From contig CAMCUC010000024.1 in NCBI GenBank assembly GCA_945878875.1, forward strand, positions 1 to 40,364: a DNA stretch of 40,364 bases, in the 5' to 3' direction. This DNA is from Rhizobium sp. Q54 (GTDB taxonomy: Bacteria; Pseudomonadota; Alphaproteobacteria; Rhizobiales; Beijerinckiaceae). The notes under the pieces were generated by a model, which saw only the letters and a list, made by a program, of their open reading frames with translations, searched no databases and had not been told where the DNA came from. Positions 26,264 through 33,864 of this stretch are shown piece by piece. Position 1 is the stretch's first letter, and every line of letters begins with the position of its first letter. Made by a program: the position numbers and the translations under genes.

Positions 26264-27429
26264 CAGGCAAAGGTCTTTCTGGGATCAAAGGCGTCGCGCA
26301 CAGCCTCGCCAATGAAGATCAGCAGCGATAGCATTAAAGCGATGATCATGAAGCCTGTGAGCCCCAGCCACGGCGCCTGCAAATGGGATTTGCCTTGCAG
26401 CAGAAGTTCGCCAAGCGAGGGCGATCCGGGCGGCAGTCCGAAGCCCAGAAAATCGAGCGAGGTTAGCGTCGTGATCGAGGCGTTGAGGACGAACGGCAGG
26501 AAAGTCAGGGTCGCCACCATGGCGTTGGGCAGCAAATGGCGGAACATGATCTTAGCATTGGACAGACCAAGCGCGCGCGCCGCGTTCACATATTCAAAAT
26601 TCCGCGCGCGGAGAAACTCGGCGCGTACGACGTGAACGAGAGACACCCACGAGAACAGCAACAAAATGCCCAGCAACACAAAGAAGCTCGGCGTGATGAC
26701 GGACGAAACGATGATGAGCAGATAAAGATGCGGCAGCGAAGACCAGATCTCGATGAAGCGTTGGAAAATGAGATCCGTCCAGCCGCCAAAATAACCCTGC
26801 GCGGCGCCCGCCAGCACCCCGATCACGGACGAGATAGCGGCCAATATCAGCCCGAACAGAACTGAAATGCGGAAGCCGTAAATCATCCGCGCCAGCACGT
26901 CGCGGCCCTCGTCGTCGGTGCCAAGCCAATTCCATTCAACGTCGCGGCATCCCCCGTTCGCAACGCCATATTTGGCGGCGATGGGCGCGCATTTTTCGTC
27001 CGCAACCATCCATGTCGGAGCCGAGGGCGCGGCGGTGGGCAGATCGTATTGATGTGTTCTGTAGGAGAAGCGGATCGGTGGCCAAAGCATCCAGCCGTTG
27101 GCTTCGATCTCTTTTGCGATCAGCGGATCGCGATAATCTGTTTGGGCCAGAAAGCCGCCGAACTTTTCTTCCGGGTAGGATTTGAAAACCGGCGCCAGAA
27201 GCTCGCCCTTGTACGAGGCGAGGATCGGCTTGTCGTTGGCGATGAACTCGGCGAACAGCGACAGCACGAACAGGACGACAAAAATCCAGAACGAATAATA
27301 GCCCCGCCTGTTGGCGCGGAAGTTCGCCAACCGTCGCTGGTTGATGGGGGACAGGGCGATTGCGCCCGCGCGCGGCAGCGGCGGCGCGAGCCTCGTGGCG
27401 TGTGGTTGATCGAGAACCTGCGCGCTCAT
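26263..27429 (-). CDS. yejE: YejE, inner-membrane permease of the YejABEF importer
   Basis: The 388-residue permease has an N-terminal membrane helix (FWIFVVLFVLSLFAEFI), a periplasmic insertion of about 100 residues typical of YejE (EKFGGFLAQTDYRDP, NWLGTDDEGRDVLAR), and five helices of the oligopeptide permease fold. The EAA-type cytoplasmic loop NAARALGLSNAKIMFRHLLP contacts the ATPase. The ATG at 27429 (MSAQVLDQ) lies one base after the yejB stop; an in-frame start 13 codons upstream would overlap yejB. It pairs with YejB to form the transmembrane channel. Confidence 0.94.
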   Translation of the reverse strand: MSAQVLDQPHATRLAPPLPRAGAIALSPINQRRLANFRANRRGYYSFWIFVVLFVLSLFAEFIANDKPILASYKGELLAPVFKSYPEEKFGGFLAQTDYRDPLIAKEIEANGWMLWPPIRFSYRTHQYDLPTAAPSAPTWMVADEKCAPIAAKYGVANGGCRDVEWNWLGTDDEGRDVLARMIYGFRISVLFGLILAAISSVIGVLAGAAQGYFGGWTDLIFQRFIEIWSSLPHLYLLIIVSSVITPSFFVLLGILLLFSWVSLVHVVRAEFLRARNFEYVNAARALGLSNAKIMFRHLLPNAMVATLTFLPFVLNASITTLTSLDFLGFGLPPGSPSLGELLLQGKSHLQAPWLGLTGFMIIALMLSLLIFIGEAVRDAFDPRKTFA

Positions 27430-27430
27430 C

Positions 27431-28519
27431 TCAGGTCTCCCGCGTCTCAAAATCAATCCGCGGATCAATCCATGTGTAGGTGAGATCGGAGAGCAGGTTC
27501 ACCACCAGACCCAGAAGCGAGAAAATATAGAGCGTGGCGAACACCACCGGGTAATCGCGATTGATGATCGATTCAAACGACAGCAGACCAAGGCCGTCCA
27601 GCGAGAAAATATTTTCGATCAGCAGCGAACCGGTGAAGAACGCATGAATGAACGCGCCGGGAAAACCCGCGATTACGATCAGCATGGCATTGCGAAACAC
27701 ATGGCCGTAAAGCACCTGGCTTTCAGTCAGTCCCTTCATGCGCGCCGTCTGCACGTATTGCTTGCGGATTTCATCCAGAAAAGAATTCTTGGTCAGAAAG
27801 GTGGAGGTCGCGAACGCGCCGATCGCCATCGCCGTCACCGGCAAAATAACATGCCAGAGATAATCGGCGATCTTGCCCAATGTCGAAAGCTCCGACCAAT
27901 TCTCGGACGTTAATCCCCGCAGCGGGAAAATCTGCCAGAACGAGCCGCCGGCGAACACGACCACCAGCAAAACCGCAAACAGAAAGCTCGGGATGGCGTA
28001 GCCGACGATCACGACGGCCGACGTCCACGTGTCAAACGGCGTGCCGTCTCGCACCGCCTTGCGGATGCCAAGCGGGATCGAAATTCCGTAAGACAGGAGC
28101 GTCATCCAGAGCCCCAGCGTGATCGAGACCGGGAGCTTTTCCTTGATGAGTTGCAGCACGGGGGTGTCGCGAAAGAAGCTTTTGCCAAAATCGAAAGCGG
28201 CGTAATCGCCGACCATTTTTATGAAGCGCTCATGGGCTGGTTTGTCGAAACCAAATTGCTTGTTCAATTCCTCTACAAGCTTCTGATCCAGGCCTTGCGC
28301 GCCTCTGTAGCCGGTGTCGGACGCCTGCATTTGCGCCGAGCCAACATCTGCGCCGCCGCTGAACCGGCCCGTGGCCCCTGAATCCATGCCCTGCAATTGC
28401 GCCATGATGCGCTCGACCGGGCCGCCCGGCGCGAACTGGATGATGGCGAACGAGATCAGCAGAATCCCGAGCAGCGTCGGGATCATCAAGAGGACGCGGC
28501 GTGAGATATAGGCCAACAT
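27431..28519 (-). CDS. yejB: YejB, inner-membrane permease of the YejABEF importer
   Basis: The 362-residue permease starts MLAYISRRVLLMIPTLLGILLISF, the standard first helix of DppB/OppB-type subunits. It then has a long periplasmic insertion (about residues 35-110, with FGFDKPAHERFIKMVGDY) that is typical of YejB. The EAA loop QTARMKGLTESQVLYGHVFRN is visible, and the C-terminus reads DLTYTWIDPRIDF. It is located between yejA (32-bp gap) and yejE (1-bp gap) in the same transcript. Confidence 0.95.
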   Translation of the reverse strand: MLAYISRRVLLMIPTLLGILLISFAIIQFAPGGPVERIMAQLQGMDSGATGRFSGGADVGSAQMQASDTGYRGAQGLDQKLVEELNKQFGFDKPAHERFIKMVGDYAAFDFGKSFFRDTPVLQLIKEKLPVSITLGLWMTLLSYGISIPLGIRKAVRDGTPFDTWTSAVVIVGYAIPSFLFAVLLVVVFAGGSFWQIFPLRGLTSENWSELSTLGKIADYLWHVILPVTAMAIGAFATSTFLTKNSFLDEIRKQYVQTARMKGLTESQVLYGHVFRNAMLIVIAGFPGAFIHAFFTGSLLIENIFSLDGLGLLSFESIINRDYPVVFATLYIFSLLGLVVNLLSDLTYTWIDPRIDFETRET

Positions 28520-28551
28520 GATCGGGCGTTACCTTTGGGGGAGAATGCGGC

Positions 28552-30417
28552 CTAGCCAGCCTGTCCGGATTTGCGCGCCTGCTCTTCGTCCCACCACCAC
28601 AAATCAGGCGCGCCGGTTCCATATTTAGGCGTCTTTTCGGGTTTGCCGAAGACGCTCCAATGGGCGATCAGAGCCTTGTCCTTGTACCACATCGGAACCC
28701 AATAGCGACCCGCCCGCAACACCCGGTCGAGCGCGCGCGCCGCAATCGTCAGCTCCTCGCGCTTCGCCGCCAGCGCAATGCGGTCCACCAGCGCGTCAAT
28801 GGCTGGATGGGATATTCCGCCAAGGTTGCGCGAGCCCGGCGTTTTGGCCGCCTGCGTGGAATAGACGTTGCGCAAGCCCTCCCCGGGCGTCGTCGATCCG
28901 CCCAGCGCCGACGAAACGATGTCAAAGTCAAAACTGTCGAGCCGGCGCTTGTATTGCGCGGCGTCAACCTGACGAAAGGTCGATTCAATTCCAAGTCGCC
29001 GCAAATTGGCCTGAAACGGCTCGGTGTGCGGCTTGAGCGCGCCGGACGAATCGAGGAATTCAACGTCGAACGGCTGGCCGTCAGGCAAGAGCATGCGCGA
29101 GCCCGCGCGTTTGCAGCCTGCCGCCAGCAACAGATCGTTGGCGCGGCGGAGCATCGTGCGGTCGGAGCCCGAACCGTCGGAGACGGGCGGAATCCACGGC
29201 TCTGCGAAAACATCAGGAGGCAGTTGCGCGCGAAACGGCTCCAGCAGCGCAAGTTCGGCGGGGCCGGGCGCGCCAATAGCCTTCATGTCGGACTCTTCAA
29301 AATACGACGTCAGCCGCTGGTAGGCCGAATACATGATGTTCCTGTTGGTCCATTCAAAATCGAAGGCATGGGCGAAAGCCTCGCGAATGCGCGGATCAGA
29401 AAACTTCGAGCGCCGCGTGTTGAAGACCCAGCCTTGCGTGCCCACCGCATTGCCGCTGGGAACCTCTATCTTCTGGACGCGTCCGTCGCGCATGGCTGGA
29501 AAATCATAGCCCGTAGCCCAGAAGCGCGCGGTATATTCCTCATGGAAATTGAGCTGGCCGGACTTGAAGCCCTCAAATGCGATCTGGCGATTGCGATAAT
29601 ATTCGTAGCGAATACGGTTGAAATTGTTCTGGCCGACGTTCACGGGAAGCTTTGCGCCCCAATAGTTTTCGACCCGTTCGAACTCGATGAAACGCCCCTG
29701 TTCGAGGCGCCCGACCCGATAGGCGCCCGAACCCAGAGGCGCCTCCAGCGTCGAGGCTTCAAAATCACGCCCGCTCCACCATGCGCGCGAAAAGACCGGC
29801 AGGCCGGAGACGAACAAATGCACGTCGCGCCCGCGCTCAGGCGCAAAGCGCACGACGACGATGTCCTCGCCCTCCGCCTCAACCGCCGCCATATCGCGCA
29901 GCAACATGCGATAGAGCGGGTGGCCTTTTTCCTTCAGCGTCAAAAACGAAAACACACAGTCGGCGGCGGTGACTTTCGAGCCGTCGTGGAAGCGCGCTTC
30001 AGGCCGCAGAGCGAAACGATAGGTCAGCTTGTCGGGCGAAATGCGCACCGAACGCGCCAGCAAACCATAAACGGAGCCAGGCTCGTCGGCGCTGCCCGCC
30101 ATCAGACTGTCGAATGTGCCCTGCATGCCGGCGGCGCCGTCGCCCCTGAATACGAAGATGTTGAGCGTATCGAAAGTCTCAAAGTTCTGATTACCCATGC
30201 CGCCCTTGATCTGAAGGCGCAGCGTGCCGCCTTTCGGCGCCGATGGGTTTACATAGGGAAAATGCGGAAAATCGGGAAGCAGGGCGAGTTCGCCGAACGT
30301 AGACAGTCCATGACTTTCAACCTCAACCGGAGACGCTGCCAGAAAGCCCGGAGTCCCGATTGCGGCTGCGCTGCTTGCTGCGAGCCCCTGGATCGCCACG
30401 CGGCGGTTGATTTTCAT
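28552..30417 (-). CDS. yejA: YejA-type periplasmic peptide-binding protein
   Basis: The 621-residue solute-binding protein (SBP_bac_5 family) delivers oligopeptides or muropeptides to YejBEF. The ATG at 30417 begins MKINRRVAIQGLAASSAAA, a twin-arginine-type signal peptide, with likely cleavage near residues 28-30. Mature segments include LPDFPHFPYVNPSAPKGG near the N-terminus, GWVFNTRRSKFSDPRIREA, and a C-terminal PMWYKDKALIAHWSVFGKP. In-frame upstream codons to 30543 do not look like protein and would bury the signal. Whether the natural ligand is peptide, muropeptide or a microcin-like compound cannot be read here. Confidence 0.93.
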   Translation of the reverse strand: MKINRRVAIQGLAASSAAAIGTPGFLAASPVEVESHGLSTFGELALLPDFPHFPYVNPSAPKGGTLRLQIKGGMGNQNFETFDTLNIFVFRGDGAAGMQGTFDSLMAGSADEPGSVYGLLARSVRISPDKLTYRFALRPEARFHDGSKVTAADCVFSFLTLKEKGHPLYRMLLRDMAAVEAEGEDIVVVRFAPERGRDVHLFVSGLPVFSRAWWSGRDFEASTLEAPLGSGAYRVGRLEQGRFIEFERVENYWGAKLPVNVGQNNFNRIRYEYYRNRQIAFEGFKSGQLNFHEEYTARFWATGYDFPAMRDGRVQKIEVPSGNAVGTQGWVFNTRRSKFSDPRIREAFAHAFDFEWTNRNIMYSAYQRLTSYFEESDMKAIGAPGPAELALLEPFRAQLPPDVFAEPWIPPVSDGSGSDRTMLRRANDLLLAAGCKRAGSRMLLPDGQPFDVEFLDSSGALKPHTEPFQANLRRLGIESTFRQVDAAQYKRRLDSFDFDIVSSALGGSTTPGEGLRNVYSTQAAKTPGSRNLGGISHPAIDALVDRIALAAKREELTIAARALDRVLRAGRYWVPMWYKDKALIAHWSVFGKPEKTPKYGTGAPDLWWWDEEQARKSGQAG

Positions 30418-30529
30418 GTGAGCGGCGATCCCCGAGAAATTGAACGGATGATTCGATACAATTATGTCGGTTTTTCGTGTCCGCGCCAGTCGGGCCGCTC
30501 GCCTTGCCTGCACAAACGCGGCTAAAATG

Positions 30530-30554
30530 AAAAAGGCCGACACTGGGGTCGGCC
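30530..30554 (-). terminator. Intrinsic terminator of cycM
   Basis: On the minus strand a 7-bp GGCCGAC / GTCGGCC stem with a 6-nt loop is followed by TTTTT (30534-30530). It lies 35 bp after the cytochrome stop codon and upstream of the yejA gene, insulating the yej operon. Confidence 0.82.
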
Positions 30555-30588
30555 TCTTCGATTGGCGCCAGAGCGCTTTGGCGCAGAA

Positions 30589-31137
30589 CTATTTCGCCGG
30601 AAGCGGAGCCGGGCTGGACGCGAGCGAGCGCAAGTAAGCGAGGATGTCGCCACGGCGTCCATCGTTCTTCTCGCCGCCATAAGCCATCTTGGTGTTGCTG
30701 GCGTAGCCCTTCGGATTGAGGATGAACGCGTTCAAAGCTTCGAACGACCATTCCTTGTCCGTCTTCGCCTTCTCCTGCAGTGAGCTTGAATAGGCAAAGC
30801 CAGCAGCGGACGCGATGGGACGGTTCACGATTCCGTAGAGGGTTGGGCCCGCCTTGGAGCCGGAGCCCTGCTCGAAATTGTGGCAGGCGCCGCAAGCCGC
30901 TTTGGTCGCGCCCGCGCCCTTGGCGGGGTCTGCGCTCGCCAAAATTTGTGCGACAGGCACAATAGCCACCGCTGCCGGGGCAGCAGTAGCAGCGACTTCA
31001 GCCGACGGAAGATCATATCCGGGCGTTTTGGGCTGCTGCGCATGGAAAATAGCGCTGGAGAAAATGCCCAGGCCCATCACAAACAAAAGTACGCTGAGGA
31101 CGGCCCCGGCGATTTTGTTAAATTCGAACGAATCCAT
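30589..31137 (-). CDS. cycM: Membrane-anchored class I cytochrome c (CycM-like)
   Basis: The 182-residue protein has an uncleaved N-terminal anchor (residues 8-31, IAGAVLSVLLFVMGLGIFSS), an Ala/Val-rich linker and one class I cytochrome c domain. Heme attaches at CGACH (C82, C85, H86), and M151 in NTKMAYGG is the likely axial ligand. The layout matches Bradyrhizobium CycM, which passes electrons from the bc1 complex to aa3 oxidase. The start is one of two adjacent ATGs (31140 or 31137) after GAGG; I chose the second. The gene is divergent from pheA across about 270 bp in which I see no further gene. Confidence 0.92.
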   Translation of the reverse strand: MDSFEFNKIAGAVLSVLLFVMGLGIFSSAIFHAQQPKTPGYDLPSAEVAATAAPAAVAIVPVAQILASADPAKGAGATKAACGACHNFEQGSGSKAGPTLYGIVNRPIASAAGFAYSSSLQEKAKTDKEWSFEALNAFILNPKGYASNTKMAYGGEKNDGRRGDILAYLRSLASSPAPLPAK

Positions 31138-31406
31138 CATGCCTCGAAGACTCCGCCTGATAACCGGCTCGGAATACGCCACGCTAACGAGTCCCGAACC
31201 GGAAACCAGAGATGGCGAATTGCTGGTTGGATACAGGGATTGCGCCCCGCTTGGCAACACGTAATAACCGGCCTAGCCTTGCTACTTTTTGCCGCTTGGG
31301 TCGGATCAACGGCTATAGTTCAGGTCCGGTCATGGCTGACAAGCTCGCTGGCGTCGTGCGCCCGCGGCGGTTACAGAACGTGAAATCGAACACTGGAGTT
31401 GGGATT

Positions 31407-32273
31407 ATGGCTGGCGCATCGGGCAAAAAAGTCATCGCCTATCAGGGCGAAGCGGGCGCCAATTCCCATCTGGCGTGCCGCGCGGTCTACCCAGGCTGGG
31501 AACCGCTGGCGTGCCCGACGTTTGAGGATGCCTTCGCCGCCATCGCCGACGGCAGCGCTGATCTGGGAATGATCCCGATCGAGAATTCCATCGCCGGGCG
31601 CGTCGCCGACATTCATCATTTCCTGCCCCATTCAGGGCTGAACATCATAGGCGAATTCTTTTTGCCGATCCATTTCCAGCTCATGGCCGTCAAAGGCGCC
31701 ACATTGGAGGGGCTGAAATCGGTCCATAGCCACATCCATGCTTTGGGCCAATGCCGCAAGATCACCCGCAAGCTGGGCCTTGTTCCGGTCACCGCCGGCG
31801 ATACGGCGGGGGCGGCGCGCGAAATCTCGCAATCGCGCGACCCCGGTCAGGCGGCTCTGGCGCCCGAATTGGCGGCTGAAATCTACGGTCTCGACATATT
31901 GATGCGCGACGTGGAGGACGAGCGGCACAACACCACGCGCTTCATCGTATTGTCGCGCAGCGCGCAATGGGCGCCCGCCGGCAATGGGCCAACCGTCACC
32001 ACTTTCGTCTTTCGCGTCCGCAACGTGCCGGCTGCGCTCTACAAGGCGCTGGGCGGGTTCGCCACCAATGGCGTCAATATGTCGAAAATCGAGAGCTATA
32101 TGGTGGAGGGCGAGTTCTCGGCCACTATGTTTCTTGCCGACGTCGAGGGGCACCCCGAAGACCCGGCTTTGAAGCGGGCGCTGGAAGAGCTGGAATTCTT
32201 CTCGCGCGAAGTGCGAATCATGGGCGTCTACCCCGCCCATGCTTTTCGTCTCGCCGACGCCAAAGCCGCCTGA
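31407..32273 (+). CDS. pheA: Prephenate dehydratase
   Basis: The 288-residue monofunctional enzyme converts prephenate to phenylpyruvate in phenylalanine synthesis. The catalytic domain has AYQGEAGANS near the N-terminus, GMIPIENSIAGRV, and the catalytic TTRF motif (176-179, NTTRFIVLS). An ACT domain (about 198-275) for feedback by phenylalanine follows; its usual ESRP motif reads ESYM. No chorismate mutase domain is present. The ATG at 31407 (MAGASGKKVIAYQG) lies 10 nt after GGAG; longer in-frame extensions are not protein-like. The stop codon lies in the stem of the following hairpin. Confidence 0.95.
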   Translation: MAGASGKKVIAYQGEAGANSHLACRAVYPGWEPLACPTFEDAFAAIADGSADLGMIPIENSIAGRVADIHHFLPHSGLNIIGEFFLPIHFQLMAVKGATLEGLKSVHSHIHALGQCRKITRKLGLVPVTAGDTAGAAREISQSRDPGQAALAPELAAEIYGLDILMRDVEDERHNTTRFIVLSRSAQWAPAGNGPTVTTFVFRVRNVPAALYKALGGFATNGVNMSKIESYMVEGEFSATMFLADVEGHPEDPALKRALEELEFFSREVRIMGVYPAHAFRLADAKAA

Positions 32274-32303
32274 ACGGCCAGAAGTTGGTGTCTGGCCGTT
32301 CAG
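32270..32303 (+). terminator. Hairpin overlapping the pheA stop codon, probable terminator
   Basis: A perfect 13-bp inverted repeat (CTGAACGGCCAGA at 32270-32282 and its complement at 32291-32303) with an 8-nt loop includes the pheA TGA codon. No T-run follows directly; TTTTACT comes only after about 15 more bases. Termination is likely but not certain. Confidence 0.5.
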
Positions 32304-32321
32304 CCCGACCGGTCAGGCCTT

Positions 32322-32519
32322 TTACTCAACCGGCTTGACGATGATCCGCTTGCAGAAAAGAGCGGTGCCGACCAGGGCGAAGACAAACAGGGCTACAATC
32401 AGGGAGCAAAGAATATCGAAACGTTCACGCGCCGCTCGCGGCAAAAACTCTGCCCTGACGCTATAGCTGATCGGGTCTGAAGACTCGCAACGCTCTCTCC
32501 TTTCGTCAGGTTCATGCAA
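32322..32519 (-). CDS. Possible small single-pass membrane protein
   Basis: This is a doubtful 65-codon frame in the 314-bp stretch between pheA and nudC. Its second half encodes a basic segment PRAARERFD followed by one clear membrane helix (CSLIVALFVFALVGTALF) and a short basic tail KRIIVKPVE, which looks like a real small membrane protein. The first half is not protein-like and the only upstream start is a TTG at 32519; an internal TTG near FLPRAAR is another option. I recognise no family. Otherwise this stretch holds only the pheA hairpin and, presumably, promoters. Confidence 0.3.
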   Translation of the reverse strand: MHEPDERRERCESSDPISYSVRAEFLPRAARERFDILCSLIVALFVFALVGTALFCKRIIVKPVE

Positions 32520-32587
32520 AAGTGCTATTTCATCTCAACAGGACGTAAAGGGGGGCGTCGGCGGCTGTCAAATCGATGTTATATCGC

Positions 32588-33589
32588 TCAAAATTGCGGC
32601 GCTTCGCCGTCCACCCATGCCCGCATCAGCAGGCGAGCGATGGCGATCTTCTGAGGCACGCCGTATCCTTGAGCATGGCTCCCCTCGAACATGGATTTCA
32701 GCTCGGCCCGCGAAAACCAGCGGCAGTCCTCAAGCTCGGTGCGGTCGATCTGGATGTCCTCCGAGAGCGCCTCGGCCACGCATCCGATCATGATCGAGGA
32801 CGGAAAAGGCCATGGCTGTGAGGCGAAATAAGCGACCCTGCCCAATTGTATGCCTGATTCTTCGTGGATTTCTCGCCGGACCGCGTTCTCAATCGTCTCC
32901 CCGGGCTCAAGAAAGCCAGCCAGAGCCGAATACATGCCCCTGGTGAAGCGGGGCTGGCGCCCAAGCAGGCAAAAATCCCCGTGCACCGCCAGCATGATGA
33001 CGACGGGGTCGGTGCGGGGAAAATGCATCGCCTTGCAGCTTGGGCAATCGCGCCGCCAGCCGCTGGCGCTTTGTTGCGAGGGCGCTCCACAGGCGCTGCA
33101 AAATCTGTGGCGGGCATGCCAGTAGAGGACGCTCTTGGCGCAGCCGAGCAGGCCGATTTCCTCAGGTTTAAGAACTTCATCGAGCGCCAGAGAGCGCAGA
33201 TCGCCCAGCGTCAGGTCGGGACGCCCGGACATTACAAGCTCGCGGGTGTCGCCAAGCGGCCCCTCGTCGGAAAACTCGCGCATGTGGGCTGCGTTATCGT
33301 CGATCTGCGCTGCAAAATAAGCCCGGCCGGCGATCGCGCCCAGCATCACCAGCTCTCGTTGAAGGCCAAGGTTTTTGGCCTCCTCCAGCGTGAAGGACGC
33401 GCTGATTTGCGATCCATCGGTCTTCAGGATCGGCTTGTCCCGGCAAAACGCCAATAATCGGGTTGATGGTTGGCGCAGCAGCGTCGCCTGACGGTCCGGA
33501 TCGTCGCGTATCCCGTCCAGCCGGTCAAGCGGGTTGCTGGCGAAGCCGGTCAGCGCGGAAGGTTCGGGAAAGCGTAAAAACTGGGTCAT
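32588..33589 (-). CDS. nudC: NAD(+) diphosphatase (NADH pyrophosphatase)
   Basis: The 333-residue Nudix hydrolase splits NAD(H) into NMN(H) and AMP; E. coli NudC also removes NAD caps from RNA. It has the N-terminal NudC domain, a zinc ribbon (C164, C167, C182, C185 in FCSACG and CPSC), and the Nudix box starting GFLEPGETIENAVRREIHEE (225-247). The NudC-specific SQPWPFPSS that sets NAD specificity follows. The ATG at 33589 (MTQFLRF) is chosen; in-frame codons upstream run into the region before the SRP RNA gene and are not protein-like. Confidence 0.95.
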   Translation of the reverse strand: MTQFLRFPEPSALTGFASNPLDRLDGIRDDPDRQATLLRQPSTRLLAFCRDKPILKTDGSQISASFTLEEAKNLGLQRELVMLGAIAGRAYFAAQIDDNAAHMREFSDEGPLGDTRELVMSGRPDLTLGDLRSLALDEVLKPEEIGLLGCAKSVLYWHARHRFCSACGAPSQQSASGWRRDCPSCKAMHFPRTDPVVIMLAVHGDFCLLGRQPRFTRGMYSALAGFLEPGETIENAVRREIHEESGIQLGRVAYFASQPWPFPSSIMIGCVAEALSEDIQIDRTELEDCRWFSRAELKSMFEGSHAQGYGVPQKIAIARLLMRAWVDGEAPQF

Positions 33590-33688
33590 GAAGCCTCTGG
33601 GTGCATGAATATGTTTACGCCTTGAGCACATCATAAAGAAGAGCCTTGACGGGCGCCTTGCGTCGGGCGCGTTCCGCTGCCAAATAGA

Positions 33689-33789
33689 GCTCGGGAGGTT
33701 GGCGGTGGACGTTCCACTCGCCAATCGGGTCAGGTCCGGAAGGAAGCAGCCCTAACGAGATCGGGCGGGTCTCTGTCCAGCCTCCTACC
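33689..33789 (+). ncRNA. ffs: Signal recognition particle RNA, small bacterial type (4.5S)
   Basis: The sequence contains the nearly invariant SRP domain IV core GGTCAGGTCCGGAAGGAAGC (33728-33747) followed by AGCCCTAA. The outer strands pair: GGGAGGTTGG near 33693-33702 with CCAGCCTCCT near 33778-33787. The RNA binds Ffh and directs inner-membrane proteins to the membrane. The ends are estimated to within about 5 nt. The position just upstream of dnaX is the usual one in this order. Confidence 0.94.
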
Positions 33790-33797
33790 TTTATTCC

Positions 33798-33847
33798 AGC
33801 CCGCCTCTGGCGGTCGCTTGTTGCGTCGGTCGCTCCGGCGGGCTTTT
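33798..33847 (+). terminator. Possible terminator between ffs and dnaX
   Basis: AGCCCGCC (33798-33805) can pair with GGCGGGCT (33837-33844), followed by TTTC. The loop is long (31 nt) and itself GC-rich. It lies 9 nt after the estimated ffs 3' end and 18 nt before the dnaX ATG, so it could end the SRP RNA or attenuate dnaX. Confidence 0.42.
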
Positions 33848-33864
33848 CTCGGACGGACGATCCA

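Noticed and set aside
28660-30525. A 621-codon open frame on the plus strand opposite yejA
   Set aside because: It mirrors a clear YejA gene with a signal peptide and family motifs. The antisense translation is Arg/Ala-rich with no motif, which is typical of GC-rich shadows.
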